This document shows positions 9,982 through 22,860 of a stretch of 64,000 bases of DNA, piece after piece. Each line of letters starts with the position of its first letter. The stretch's first letter is position 1. Source of the DNA: Plasmodiophora brassicae (taxonomy: Eukaryota; Endomyxa; Phytomyxea; Plasmodiophorida; Plasmodiophoridae); assembly GCA_039704465.1 (NCBI GenBank), contig JASFAU010000006.1:310001-374000 (forward strand), in the 5' to 3' direction. Position numbers and translations under genes: made by a program. The notes beneath the pieces are model-generated. The model was given only the letters and a program-made list of their open reading frames with translations. It did not search any database and was not told the origin of the DNA.

Positions 9982-12713
9982 ATGGCGCAGCAACAGCATC
10001 GGCTATCGCAGGGCGCGGTTGCAGCCTTGTCGCAGAACCGTCCGTATCCGGATGCGGTCCTGCAGGTGGGCGGGGGGTCCAATGTCGCCGCGTCGTGTCG
10101 ACCCGTATAACGCTGGGGGCGGTAGGTTCTGGAGGTGCGGATGAATCCGCAGGCGAAGGTCGCCGTCTCCGTTAGCGACGGCGAGCAGCACATGAGGGGC
10201 ATTGTCGCGACGCAGATCGCGAACCAGGTCAACCTGCAGATGAATGACATCATCATGGTCGCGCTCGGTGCTGGCCCCCATGCTCCATCCGTTATCCTGA
10301 CGTCGGCTGCAGGTGAAGAAGTCAACGTGCCTCACTCTGGATGTCAACGGCAAGTCGGTGCCCTGTCTTACACTGCTGGACATTGCGGTCCTGCCGCCAT
10401 CCGGACCACGTACCCGAATTGGCAATCCTGTTGAACTCGGCTCTGCCGGCAGTGCACCAGTACGTTTACTCGTTGCGATGCAATCCGAATCTGGAACTAA
10501 CGCCTCGTGCAAGTCAACGTTCGGGATGCAGCCTTCGTATGGAGCGCCAGCGTCCGGGTATGGGTCGTCATCGGGGTATGGTGGCGCTCAGTATCCAGGC
10601 GATGTTAAACCGTCGTCCTACGTCGGCTCATCGTACGCTTCCGGAGCGCCCGGTGCCCCTGGATATGCTGCGTATGGAGCCGCCCCACAGCAATCGTACG
10701 CGTCCGCGTATGGTGGGAATCAGCCAGGGTCGTATGCGTCCGCTAACGCGCCTGGCTACAATGCGCCTTCCTCTACTGGGTACCAGGGCTACGCGTCAGC
10801 TCATAAAGCGTCAAACCTGCCGGTTACGCCTACGCGGAGCTCTTCTTTGGTCAGTATCCGCGAACTGAATCCGTACATTAGCAGGTCGGCCACTGGGGTG
10901 CCGCAGTCGCTTGGCGTTTGACCTTAGATGTGGGGACAGGTGGCAGATTAAAGCTCGAGTTACATCCAAGAGCGAGATGAGGACGTGGTCCAATGCAAAA
11001 GGTCTGCGCCAGCCTGACGTGTAACGGCACCCTGGAAGTGATTCGTTTACCCGACGTATCAGGCGAAGGCAAGCTGTTCAGTTTCGACGTGCTCGATGCT
11101 GGTGGCGGGGAAATCCGGGTCACGGCCTTCAAGCAGGACGCCGACCGATTCTTCGACCTGATTCAAGTCGGAAATGTCTACCTGATCTCCCACGGCCAAG
11201 TGAAGCCTGCGAATCGATCCTTCACGCACCTCAAGCATGAGTATGAGGTCACTCTCGGTCGCGAATCCCAGATCGAACAGGCCCCGGACGAGGTTTGCAG
11301 GCCATGCCTATGCTGTAGCTCTCGCGCATAACGATTCCCTTTAGGACGGCTCGATTTCTCAAATGCACTACGAGTTTGTGCCAATCAGCTCTCTGGAAAG
11401 CTATCCGGCAAATTCGTTCGTCGACATCATCGGTGTCGTTACGGATGTCCAGCCAGCATCGTAAGTTATTTCATGGAGCAGCCTACACCCTTTGCTAACG
11501 TGGTGCACTAGCACAATTGTGTCCAAGACGACACAGCGTGAGATGACCAAGAGGAGCGTCACCCTTGTCGACACTTCCAATGCCTCCGTTGAGCTGACGC
11601 TTTGGGGCAATGCGGCTACTACAAATGATGAAACTGTTCTTGGTATCTGTGGCACAACTTGCTCCCCCCTGTTTTCGATGACCGGATCTCGTTTTAGGAG
11701 GAAACCCTATTGTCGCCATCAAAGGATGCAAAGTATCAGATTTCGGCGGGCGGTCCCTTGGCACCGTGGGCTCCTCCACTTTAACCATTCGTCCTGACAT
11801 ACCTGTAGAAACCGCAAGTTGCGCTTTCGCATACACGGATCTCATTCGTTTCCAGGAGGCGCACCAGTTGCAACAGTGGTTTACATCCAGCGGCGGCGCC
11901 CACTCGGCCGTCTCCGTAAGCAAACGCGGCGGTTCGGGCAGCATGGCCGGCCTCGAGTATAAGGTAGCGTGCGTTTCGTTTCTAAATGTTCGCTCGTCTC
12001 ATGGGGTTGAAGACCTGTGGGCAAATTGCCGAATTGCCAAACACCCCGGAACCAGCATTCTTCCTGCTGCATGCTGCGATTACGACGCTAACATTCAATA
12101 CCGAGCGACCACCATGGTACCTGGCCTGCCCAACGCCCGACTGCAAGAAGAAGGCCAGCGCTATCGGATGTGTTGACGAATTATGGCGTGTGGTGTTGAC
12201 TTTGCCTTGGGACTTAGGTCACCGACAACGGCTCGGGGTCGTACTACTGCGAGAAGTGCAACAAGCAGTACCCGGCAGCGAACCCCCGCTACATATTTTC
12301 CTTTGCAGTTGCTGATTCGACTGGCTCTACCTGGCTGAGCGTTTTCCACGATGTACGAACGGAATATCGATGACGCGCGCTAACCGGGGAACTGACCACC
12401 ATCATTTCCGTAGGAGGCCTTACAACTTCTCGGCGGTCGTTCCGCCGAGGACCTTCGTTCGTGTCTCGAAGTTGGGGATACTGGCACCCCCGAGGCTGCG
12501 TTCCGATCCGCCAACTTTACTGAGCACGTCTTCAAGGTCAGAGCCAAGTGTAAGTGGTCCTTGGTGATCCCGCATCCCATTGTCGCCTGAATGGATGCGC
12601 CAGACGAAGTCATGAATGAGAACACCAAGCTCCGTGCGACAGTCGTTGCCATCGCGCCGATTGACCACGCTACCGAATGCAGTCGCGTCTGCGATCTTCT
12701 TCGTGCATACTGA
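9982..12713 (+). CDS. RPA1: Replication protein A large subunit (RPA70/RFA1)
   Basis: The gene begins at ATG 9982 (exon 9982-10065, 60-nt intron, exon from 10126) and ends with TGA 12711-12713. It has about ten exons with introns of ~50-65 nt. Domains follow the RPA70 order. RPA70N is LSQGAVAALSQN ... VSVSDGEQHMRGIVATQIA. A Gly/Tyr/Ser-rich linker spans about 10530-10800. DBD-A has RVTSKSEMRTWSNAKG, then GEGKLFSFDVLDAGGGEIRV. DBD-B has FVDIIGVVTDVQ ... VELTLWG ... CKVSDFGGRSLGT. DBD-C has a four-Cys zinc ribbon (ACPTPDCKKK, then YYCEKCNKQYP) and the closing KLRATVVAIAPIDHATECSR. It binds single-stranded DNA in replication, repair and recombination as part of the RPA heterotrimer. The linker is unusually rich in YG/SAYG repeats. 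Exon limits inside DBD-C are approximate. Confidence 0.92.
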
Positions 12714-12834
12714 TCATGCTCGGAAATACACTCCGCGTTGTCCGCTCCTGTCCAGCGACTGCTGCGTCTCTGTTCTCACAGGCCGCCTATTCTTCAGCAG
12801 TCGTTCTTGGAAATAATCTGGTATATAGGTGGAG

Positions 12835-15016
12835 CTATTGTAGATATCCGCGATTGAGAGCCCGTCGTACATGCCCCAGGAAGGCTTGCATGTCGAGATC
12901 GTCGAGACTGTCCAGAACGTCAAGACCATTCTCCTTCCGGATGTCGACAGGTGGACGGTATCCTTTCGCCTTGTCCCAGTAGTCCATGAAGTCCCATGCG
13001 CATTTCGTATGGCGAAGATACGACGTCAGCATCTCGAGCATCCGAGGAGGAAACTGGGGCTCCGACGACCCAGCCGTCTTCCCTTGGGCTGCTTTCACGT
13101 ATGCCATCAGCTGGGTGGACTGAGAGCCGAACTCTTTCCGCTTGGCCTGGGTAGCACGATACAGGGCCGCAGCGCAGCATTCATACCTAAACGGTCACCC
13201 CAGTTAGCCCTGCTCTTCGTCAGACGGAGCGAGGTTACCCAATCGATGCAATGTAACGACATCCGGCAGACTTGTAGATACTGATTATGTTCTCGAAGTA
13301 CGAAGCAGTGTTCTGAAACGAGGTCACGCACGAGAACGTCTACAGTTAGACACGAATTAGTGAAGCCGGATGGTACGCAGAGATGCCTGGATGTGACCTC
13401 AGCAGCTTCAAGGAATTTCAGCCCTGCCATCATGTACATCTCCTGTTTCTTACACCAGCCGTCTGATAAGGGCGCATCCTTGGGCATCTTGTCGGCATGA
13501 CGCTTCAGCTTCACAGCCTCCTTCCACTTGGCGCTCTGTTGAACTAGCTGCGACTGGTTGCCATGGCCAACGGTGGGGCTCTCCATTGTCAGCGACGGAC
13601 TCGCCGATGAGGACGGTAGAACCGATGCAGGGCTACGAGGCCGTTTCACGCTGCTCGACGCGGCCGGTGCCGATGACCTTGGCACTGAGGGTCGTGATGG
13701 TGACGGGCTACGAGCTCGCTTCGTGCCAGCCGCGGCAACTGGTGTCCCAGACCTTGATGCTGACAACTGGGACGCCGTCGCATCCGGTATCCCATTCTGG
13801 TTGTCGTCTTTCGTGGGTTCCCTATGCTTGTCCGTGTCCTTTGACGCGGGCGGGTGCCTCGACGGAATAGGCGGCCGGTCGGATCGTTCCGATCGCCGCC
13901 TCTCAGAGGATCGTCGACTCCGACGAGGTGACGACGATCGAGAACGTCTACGATCCGACGTTGCGTGCCTTCTGTCACGTTCCCTCTCCCGTTCGCGCTC
14001 GCGCTCCCTCTCCCGTTCCCGTTCTCGCTCGCGATCACGTTCGCGGTCCCTGTCCCGATCATGGTCCCGATCGCGTCCTCGGTCCCGGTCGCGATCACGA
14101 TCCCTATCACGGTTCGAGTCGCGATCTAACAAAAGCGTCAATCAAGGTGGGCCATCGGTGAGGAACAGTGGGGCAGACCTCGGTCTGAGCGTCGTCCGGA
14201 TCCCCGATCATCCCGGCTCGACCCTCTGTCACGATCACGATTGCGGTCGTGGTCTCTGTCGCGACCCCGGTCCCGTTCATCTCGGTCCCGATTGCCGCTG
14301 CCTCGCAGCGACGACGACGTCCCGTTGGCTTCGTAATATTTAGGGCCCGAAGCGGCTGACGAATGCTTGCGGGGAACGTGGTCATCGTTGCCCTTCCCGG
14401 GTTTCGCAGGCGTCGTCTTCTCAGTACGAGGTGACGTCGGGGCGCACCTGGGGCCGCCAGGAGGCGCGCCAACCGTCGGCGCGATCGGTTCCGAGCCGGA
14501 CACCTCGCCTTCCTCATCGGAATCCTCCAGCCCGCTGGAATCGTCATCGTCGTCGTCGGGAAGCGCCACGGTCGCCCCCGACTGCTCAGCGATCCGCCTG
14601 GCCTCCTCCAGGGACGTCTTCTGCATGCGGGGCGAGAACGCCCGAGACCGGGCACAGGTCTGCCCGGGCAGCACGGGGGATAGCAGATCGGGGCGATGGT
14701 CCATCTCGTCAATCATCCGGTGGACCTCCTGCGATTTCGCCTCCTTCAGCCGCGCGATCGCGTTCTCGTCGACGACACGCGCCGACTTCTCGTCACTGGG
14801 TCCACGACGCCGCGCCTTCTTCGCCAGCGGATTCCGGGACGCACCCGCCCCGTTGCCGACGACGCGCGCGTCGACCGCCCGCTCGGCGTCCATGATGCCC
14901 AGCAGCGACCGCGACGCCGACGGCGGCGACTCACGGCGCTGGCGCTGCGCGTACAGCCGGTCGAGGCGCTGCTCAATGGAGAGCGCCGAGCCCACCTCCG
15001 CCATCGTGCTGCACAT
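12835..15016 (-). CDS. AF4/FMR2-like protein with C-terminal homology domain and R-D/R-E tract
   Basis: Starts at ATG 15016 (or 15004) and ends at 12835. Introns include ~51 nt near 14120 and others near 13330 and 13190. The N-terminal half is polar: MAEVGSALSIEQRLDRLYAQ, an acidic DDDDDD run, and a long alternating Arg-Asp/Arg-Glu tract (about 13975-14290), then Ser/Pro-rich sequence. The C-terminal ~220 residues are helical: KWKEAVKLKRHADKMPKD, YMMAGLKFLEAAE, TASYFENIISIYKSAGCRYI, YECCAALYRATQ, MLEMLTSYLRHTKCAWDFMD and MQAFLGHVRRALNRGY. Spacing and helix pattern match the AF4/FMR2 C-terminal homology domain, which in animals serves as a dimerisation and scaffold module of the super elongation complex. 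A role in Pol II elongation or splicing is inferred. The assignment rests on pattern recognition, not alignment. Confidence 0.68.
13975..14120 (-). repeat. Low-complexity Arg-Glu/Arg-Asp codon repeat
   Basis: About 145 bases consist of repeated CGC/CGA/CGG (Arg) alternating with GAG/GAC/GAT on the minus strand, encoding RDRDRDR and RERERER runs. A long spurious Arg/Ser frame exists on the opposite strand. Replication slippage is expected here. Confidence 0.85.
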
Positions 15017-15180
15017 CGGCCGTTATCGCGCGCGCGTGTGTGTTACCCGGCGCGCCCCACCCAGCCAGTACAATATCTGCACGCGGCCGACGCGGCGACT
15101 GGCGGGCGGGCGCTCCCTGAAGAAATGTGAGCGGCGGGCGGCCCGGTTTTCCCCGAGCACGTCGAGTGGGAAAACCCGGG

Positions 15181-15203
15181 CACACACACACACACACACA
15201 CAC
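15181..15203. repeat. (CA)n microsatellite
   Basis: Eleven and a half CA units lie in the 5' flank between the divergent AF4/FMR2-like gene and the coiled-coil gene. The remaining sequence of 15017-15650 shows no supported gene. Confidence 0.95.
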
Positions 15204-15650
15204 TGAGCTGCGATGCTCGAAGGCTTTCCGTCGAGTTTTTTGGGGCCTGCCGATCACAGAGCGACGATGGGCCAGCGGCAGCAGTTGCCGTGCGGGGGAG
15301 GTCTGCACTGCACACGCCGGGGTCAGCCAGTTGCAGTGCGGCGGCGGGCGGCGGCGCCCTGGGTACCGTTTGCGGGATCGCGCTGGGAGATTTCGGCGTC
15401 TCGCGGGCCTGCGGGAGATTTCCCGGGACCTGCCAGCGGCAGGCGAGGTGCGGGCTCTGTTGTGGGCCAGGTGCGCAAGTGGGCGGCCTGGCGGAGGTCG
15501 CGCAGTCCGGCCCATCGGCAGCTACTGAGTTTAAACTGCTGCCGATGCCTTTTTCGTCGCCTTCGGGCAGTCGGGCGAGTCGGCGTTTCTATTTTCACAG
15601 ACGGGCCTGGCTCTCTCCGACAATTGGGCGATGATACCGTCGACATTGCC

Positions 15651-16783
15651 ATGGGTTTATGGCGGATACACAAACGATATAACGATCTCGCGGTCCAGTG
15701 TAGGTACGTAGAGACTTTAACGCAGGAAAGGCGATGTCCTGCCGTCCCCCAAGATATCGATGCGGCCGACGTGCACGCGATCGTGAGAGGGATCCAGGAA
15801 TCTGGTGATCGAGTACGACAGGAATCCACTACGTGGCGGCTCCCCGAAAGGTGCAAGGCTCAGCGATGCCGTCGAGCACGCCACCACCATGCTGGCCGGG
15901 ACGGTACCTAAGCAACACGCCGGTGATCATGACCCAGATGGCGCACCCGGTCCTATTCATCGGCAAGCCCACGAGGTATCAGGTGCTGGCTGTATCTTCC
16001 CTGCGCCAGGAGACCGAGCCGAACGGCAAGCGCCAACAGCGACGCCACAGGCCAGAACGGGCGAAATCGTCATCGTCGTCGCGTAGAACGTTGGCGTCTT
16101 CCAAGTCAACGCCAACGCTGACAGACTTTTACTTCGCGGAGTCCGCTTCGCGAGGCGCGATTCACGAGAGACTTGAAGGCATTCGGCACAGCGAGCTTCA
16201 GCTAGTGGCTCTTGACCACACGCAGGATGTTCAGGAGGCGGCTGCTGATGAGGCTCTAGACAGTCCCCTTTGTCGGAAAGTCCATCGTGACAACCAGCAA
16301 CAACCGGAGACACGCTTGCACAAGGTCGATGAATCAGGTGATGAGGAGGCCTACACAGAGGAAGCAACGGTGGGCAGCGAAGATCCCAAGTCGTCCGGTG
16401 AGCATGGGGTCGGCAGGCCACTGTTTGCTGGAATCGGGCCGCGTTACAGGGAGGCCCTTGATGAATTGCGGCAGGCGGCGTCTTTGATGGCCGATGCGAC
16501 TGCTGAGATCAGGAATGACAATGCCCAACTAGCGCGCATTGTCGAGCTGATCTGGAGGTCATATGAGGCGTGCGCTGAACGACTCGTCGAAGAGGTTCTG
16601 CGCGACAGCGCCCTGGACGGAACCCGCGTTGATGAGGCAGCCGGCCTTCGAGCCCAGCTGGAGACAGCACATGGGTCATTACGGGCCGCCCAGGCAGCCC
16701 TAGCCGAGAAAGAAGGCATCGTAGAGTTTTATCGAGAACGCTATGAACGCCTGCGAGACGCCAGCAAGGCCCTAACATCGTGA
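15651..16783 (+). CDS. Coiled-coil protein, unrecognised
   Basis: The 3' exon, about 16010-16783, is firm: it encodes ~250 residues ending in a long predicted coiled coil with Ala/Glu/Arg heptads, for example YREALDELRQAASLMADATA and LRAAQAALAEKEG. Upstream, ATG 15651 (MGLWRIHKRYNDLAVQ) opens a frame that continues through DIDAADVHAIVRGIQESGDR to about 15830. It must be joined to the 3' exon by one or more introns whose limits I could not settle. No enzymatic motif is seen. A structural or adaptor role is only inference. Confidence 0.5.
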
Positions 16784-16843
16784 ACGTCCGTCAGCAGCTT
16801 TCATATCTTGCCAATTCAATATAGTGACATAGTCCCACAGCGT

Positions 16844-17637
16844 CTATGACGCCACAGAAGCGTCTCGGCGAGGAGTGACTGGACGCCCCATTGATCGTCG
16901 CGCTAGCATCACCGGTTTTGGCTCCGGCTCTGTGCTGTAGACGTTCGGGACTGGTGAGCTTGCGCGCTCCTGTCCTCGTGAGCTCCTACTCATCGTGAAC
17001 AGCTCCGAGAACCGCCTTGGTGGCCACCAGTCTATCAAGGGCGAGTTCCTGCCCGATGTTGCGTCTAAAAGCAACCGGTTCAGCAAATTCGATCATGAAG
17101 AACGGAGCGGCGTCGATGCATACCGGTATAAGGAACAGGTGCGGAATGTCGCCGATGCGGCAAGACCTCCATAGAGCATGATGCCCGCTCGCTAATCGGG
17201 TCGAACTGAACGATGCGATGCAGCCCGGTGATCAAGGTAAACGAAGATGACAGGTGCTGACAAATCGATTCGATCCGCCGTCGTAACTCCTCGATGTCCC
17301 GGTCGACGACCAGGGTGATGTATCGGGTCTCGACAGCGCGAGAACCGGGTGGGAGACCTTCCGGGTTGAACGATCGTGGTAGGCCATCGTGGGGCGCCAC
17401 CGGGCGGATCGCAATGAAGCAAGGAGGCCAGGCGACGTTGAACGCGATATCAGCAATGGGAGGATGGCGGCCACGACTGGACGGCTGCAGCGTGACGGTG
17501 CGATCGTTTGGTAGACTCATCGTGATACGGTCGCCCTCAAACGTCACTTCCATGCCGGGTTCACCTGCGGCCCACCCAGAGAGGAGACGTCCGACGATGA
17601 CGCGCGACGCCGAGACGGTCACTGCATCGCGACCCAT
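16844..17637 (-). CDS. Unrecognised 244-residue protein
   Basis: Exons 17124-17637 and 16844-17064 join in frame across a 59-nt GT-AG intron. The start is ATG 17637 (MGRDAVTVSASRVIVG). The N-terminal part is beta-rich (MEVTFEGDRITMSLPNDRTV). A Pro-rich loop and a helix with charged residues (VDRDIEELRRRIESICQ) follow. The last ~75 residues are basic and Ser/Pro/Arg-rich and look disordered. No membrane segment or known catalytic motif is seen. The start is only 15 bases from a small open frame on the other strand, so the promoter is shared or overlapping. Confidence 0.6.
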
Positions 17638-17651
17638 CGAAACGCGACAAA

Positions 17652-17867
17652 ATGACGACGAACTGCACCTGTGAGACGAACACTGATATCCTTCCGTCGT
17701 GCACTGCCGAGGCGCCCGCTCCAGATACGCCCTTCGGAACCTGGTTTCCGGTTACGTTCATACAACACCGAATGTGCCGTATCTCATTCCGAATTGCGAA
17801 GCCAAATGGTGTTTGGCCTGTTCAGTACTCGGGAGGGGGACCACCGGGGAACCGCATGGTGATGTAA
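17652..17867 (+). CDS. Small hypothetical ORF, 71 residues
   Basis: ATG 17652 opens 71 codons with three Cys in the first 17 residues and a hydrophobic middle (FGTWFPVTFIQH). It stands head to head with the gene at 17637. There is no family match and no splice signals that I trust. A T-run follows at about 17869. It could be a small protein, an upstream exon or chance. From 17870 to 18060 I see no gene. Confidence 0.25.
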   Translation: MTTNCTCETNTDILPSCTAEAPAPDTPFGTWFPVTFIQHRMCRISFRIAKPNGVWPVQYSGGGPPGNRMVM

Positions 17868-18060
17868 CCTTTTTTTGGCCTCGTCGCAACACACGTGGGC
17901 CCGTTGTCAGGTCAGATCACTGGCAGACGGCGCCTCCACCCAGATGACTGGGTGGCGAACTGAGGATGACGCGCGGGCGCCGGAAGACGGCCTAAAAGTC
18001 CGACACGGATTGGCACTGGTAGGACGTATAGGCGCTGGCGGCGCACTGCTCGTGCCGGCA

Positions 18061-18094
18061 ACTCCGGAGCGGCACTCGCGCGCCGCTCCGGAGT
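18061..18094. repeat. 13-bp inverted repeat upstream of cathepsin gene
   Basis: ACTCCGGAGCGGC and its exact complement flank an 8-nt loop. The hairpin ends 77 bases before the cathepsin start codon. Confidence 0.85.
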
Positions 18095-18171
18095 AACCTA
18101 CTCTGTGGGGGCCATGCACGGCCCGGACCGGTCGACGCCCCTCATTGTCCATTTGGTCGTCGTTGTGCGAC

Positions 18172-19552
<1,381 letters not shown>

Positions 19553-19560
19553 GCACTCCA

Positions 19561-19590
19561 GTGCACGATGCGCAGGAGCGCATCGTGCAC
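19561..19590. repeat. 13-bp perfect hairpin after cathepsin stop codon
   Basis: GTGCACGATGCGC, an AGGA loop, then the exact complement, eight bases after the TAG at 19550-19552. It may form a 3' UTR stem-loop. There is no T-run after it, so it is not a bacterial-style terminator. Confidence 0.9.
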
Positions 19591-19711
19591 AGCTAGATCC
19601 AGGCCAATACACATGCTCTTACCAGTGTCCCCCAACCCAATGTTGATCCTCGCGCCGCCCTGCAAGTCTAGAAATAGGGGCCGGTTCCGCTGATCGCTTG
19701 ATCGACAAGCG

Positions 19712-20698
19712 ATGGAATTGCCTGGGCGGGCGGTGCTCAGCGCCCTGCTTCGCGAGCTCGCACGCGCGCCAAAGGCCACGTTCTCTGCTCGCGTCACGCC
19801 CGACCTGCACGACGCATCCCCGTTCCTGGGCAAGGCCCGCTGGAACGAGGCCAAGGCCGTCATCCGGCAACGCGAGGAGATGGTCGTCGACCGGCTGCGC
19901 GTGCCCGGCCAGTACTGGCTGACGCTGCGCCTGGACGGATGCGGGTTCAAACGGTTCGTCAGGCGGTGCGACCAGGCGTCCCTGATCGCGACATCGTCGT
20001 ACTCGAGCGAAATCGCCGACCTGATGCGCCGATGCTGCGAGACGTTGTGTCGGGAGTATTCGGCGGCGTTCGCCTACACGCAGAGCGACGAGATGACGAT
20101 CGTGGTATCACCCGGGCGCGTCATCAACGATCGACAATCGCCACATGTCTTCAACGGGCGTATTATGAAGTTGTGCTCAACGGCGTCGTCGCTGGCGGCG
20201 GTGACCATGGCGAAGGGCCTGGAACGATTAAGACGCAAACGCGGACTGGACCACTCCGAAGCGCTCGACGAGATCGTGCCCATATTCGATTGTCGCGTCG
20301 GCGTGTTCGAGACGCTCGACGAATCGCTTTCCGTGATTCTGTGGCGTGCGTACGACTGTGGTGTCAATGGCGTTGCCGACGCGGTCTACCAGCAACGTTG
20401 TGCCTATTCGGATGCGACGCAGGTCGCTAGACAGAATACGGGCACGAAGCTAGAGTGGCTTGCTGAACGAATGTTGCTGCCGCTGCCAGCGCATCAGGCG
20501 TATGGATCGTTCTTCGTCAAGGTCAAACAATTCAAGGACGCTGTCAACCCGATCACGCAGCAGGCCGTGCTCTGTGAGCGATCCGCATGGGAGCATTCGT
20601 CGTTCAACGTCCTATCTGCATTCGCGGATGGCAGGCTAGCAAGGATTCTGGAACGGCGACCCATTACGTGCGACGTGTCGAGTGTTTCGTGTATATAA
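19712..20698 (+). CDS. THG1-like 3'-5' nucleotidyltransferase
   Basis: A single open frame of 328 residues starts at ATG 19712. The fold motifs of the tRNA-His guanylyltransferase superfamily are present. The first metal-binding segment is LRLDGCGFKRFVRR, where canonical Thg1 has DGRGFHRF. The second is AFAYTQSDEMTIVV, the counterpart of AYGQSDEYSF. FDCRVGVFE matches FDxRxxxxP. A nucleotide-transfer role at a tRNA 5' end (addition or repair in the 3'-5' direction) follows from the family. The HINNLYN motif typical of authentic Thg1 is replaced by YDCGVNGVADAVYQQR, which points to the Thg1-like (TLP) branch. The gene has no introns, unlike most neighbours. The ~70-residue N-terminal extension has no recognised motif. 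Confidence 0.78.
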   Translation: MELPGRAVLSALLRELARAPKATFSARVTPDLHDASPFLGKARWNEAKAVIRQREEMVVDRLRVPGQYWLTLRLDGCGFKRFVRRCDQASLIATSSYSSEIADLMRRCCETLCREYSAAFAYTQSDEMTIVVSPGRVINDRQSPHVFNGRIMKLCSTASSLAAVTMAKGLERLRRKRGLDHSEALDEIVPIFDCRVGVFETLDESLSVILWRAYDCGVNGVADAVYQQRCAYSDATQVARQNTGTKLEWLAERMLLPLPAHQAYGSFFVKVKQFKDAVNPITQQAVLCERSAWEHSSFNVLSAFADGRLARILERRPITCDVSSVSCI

Positions 20699-20859
20699 AG
20701 GCAGTTCGAAGAGTCGCGTCTCGCCGGCCGGATACGTGGCCGATCACGTCCTCCAAGGTATCGCCCGGAAGAAACAGACATAGGCCATGTGCCAATCGCC
20801 ACCACCAAACCTATTCCGTAGGCATCAGTCCGACGTAGGATAGCACCTACGATGCGCCC

Positions 20860-22860
20860 TCACAGCTTCTGAATATCGTCATCCGTCTGCTTGGTCACGA
20901 CATCATCATCGTACTGATACCATTCGCCCTTATTTTTCGAGCGTGCCCATCCAATGTAATGCCCGGCATCAGCCGCCCGCCCCTACTTCCCAGGATGAGT
21001 ACCCCAGACAAGACGAACAGGCACCACGCTGACCTTGTGGGTAATCAGCGCGAATAGCTCGTACATGCCAGATGCTTTGTCGGTAAGCGGATTCGGAACG
21101 CGTTCGGCAACGACGACCTTCTGATCTGAACGGCCGTGAGCAAGCGACAGGAGAATCCTGTGATGCGTGACGCGTACCTGGGTTATCGGCCATTTGCTGC
21201 TCTCGAGCCTGCTTTTCTTCGTCTGCTTTCTTATCAGCTTCATCCCGGTGGGCGATTAGTTGCTTTTGCAGTTCTGGGGTACAATACGGGAGGACGTCAA
21301 GGCGGAGCGGGAATACAACTTTCTGGAACACCGCCAAACATGAGAACGCTGCGGAGGACAGAACAAAGCGACGGGTTTACTGACCCTCAGAATCTTCGCC
21401 TTCTTCTGCGTGTCTTTCTTCCTATTTCACAGCGCCTCTAAGCATTTCGAAAGCCAACGCTGAGTAAGTACCCTACCAGAAGAACCGGACAAACTGAACG
21501 ATGAGATACGGCGGCAGCTTCGAGATACGGTCGACCTTGTTGAATATCGCGTTACGACCAAGCAGCGTGGAATATTTTTCAATTGGCTCGCTCAAACCCG
21601 CAAGCAGGCCATCAGTAAGGTGGTTCGTGTCATTCGAGATATGGCACGCCAGCTGTGACCAGAGTAAGACGAGGCAGCCACGCGACACACACCCACACCG
21701 TCGACAGCGGACCTTAGTGAACTCGTGGAACTTGATCTCAGGTTCTTCCTTGGAGTCGGAAGACGAACTTTCGCCCAAAGTAATGGTCGACTGCATCTCG
21801 CCCAGGAACAGGCCGTTTACACCACTGTATCCCGTCACGCCTTGTTCGTTTGGGAACTTCTTCATGGTCTGGGCGCAGGGCGCGTTTAGACGCAAGCCAA
21901 CTGTCAAGCCTCGGTGGTGGATACCTCGCGCAGCAAGTAGAGAATCTGAGACAGGGATTCGTCAGCGTCTTGCTGCGCGTACCCTTGGCCGCTTTGCGAG
22001 CGCTGGGCAAACTGGGGGAACGCTTCGCGAAACCTCTGGGCACCGAACGTGAGGGCAATCCCGAATATACTCGCGTATTACAGAACGGACCGTAAGGAAT
22101 TGCATCGGCGTTACAGCTTCGACATTGTTATCCAAAGACATCATCATTTGACCCATCGATGACACGACGGGATGGGGGCTGTTGGCGGCGACGTCGAATC
22201 GCGCTGTAGGACCTCCAGCGCCATACGCGATGATATTTTTCTGTGCAGAGCAAAGCAACCTTAGCCGTATTCCTAGCGACAATGACGTCCTTGCACACCT
22301 TGAGCTCAGGGATTGCCCTGAAACATTCGATCGCTGAATTTAAATAGCAAGTGTTGCCCAAATTACGCAGTCCACACGGAACATCAACCTGCCCAATGGA
22401 TCGGTTATGATAGCGGTGTTCGACAGCGAACATGTGTATACCGTTCCGAGATTGGCCTTTTGCGAATCTGTCAAATCCTCCTCAAAGACAATGGCGGTCG
22501 TGGGCGCCGCCACGATCTCATCGGCCGTGCCCATGAGGACAAGTCGAGCCCCGTCTTTGATTTTCGCTAGGTCATCGTTTCCCTGTACGAGGCACGCACA
22601 GTGAATAAATGAGCTGCAACGTCAGGATCCCGACTGTGTACTTTAAGAATCTTCCCCTTGCACATGACCTTCTGGCGCTCGACGGGGACATTCGTCAGCG
22701 CGAACAGCTGCGCATGGAGCAGATCGAGCGGGGAGGATGCATCGACCTCGACACCCTCGAACGTCTCGTTCTGCCACTTAACCGTAACTTCAAACCCCCG
22801 ACAACCACGTCAGCAGGTCGTGGCACAGGAGCCGGCAACGCGCTGACCTTTGACAGTCAT
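20860..22860 (-). CDS. USP14: Proteasome-associated ubiquitin hydrolase USP14/Ubp6
   Basis: The first exon is tiny (22848-22860, MTVK plus one base). A 60-nt intron follows, then the ubiquitin-like domain (VTVKWQNETFEGVEV ... ERQKVMCKGKIL ... KDGARLVLMGTADEI). The USP catalytic domain follows: Cys box LRNLGNTCYLNSAIECF, the QGYAQQDADESLSQIL segment, KLPPYLIVQFVRFFW, and the His box GRAADAGHYIGWARSK with a following Asp. The stop is 20860-20862. The UBL-plus-USP order is diagnostic of USP14/Ubp6, which docks on the 19S proteasome and trims ubiquitin chains. Several ~50-60-nt introns are removed to give this frame; I have not fixed every middle junction. A 172-bp bidirectional promoter separates it from TRMU. 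Confidence 0.92.

Noticed and set aside
13558..14343. Plus-strand Arg/Ser-rich frame resembling an SR splicing factor
   Set aside because: It is the complement of the Arg-Asp/Arg-Glu codon repeat in the AF4/FMR2-like gene. It has no RRM and no introns that extend it.
15213..15911. Long plus-strand frame beginning upstream of 15651
   Set aside because: The part before ATG 15651 is Arg/Gly-rich intergenic sequence with no motif. Only the later part is kept as a possible exon.
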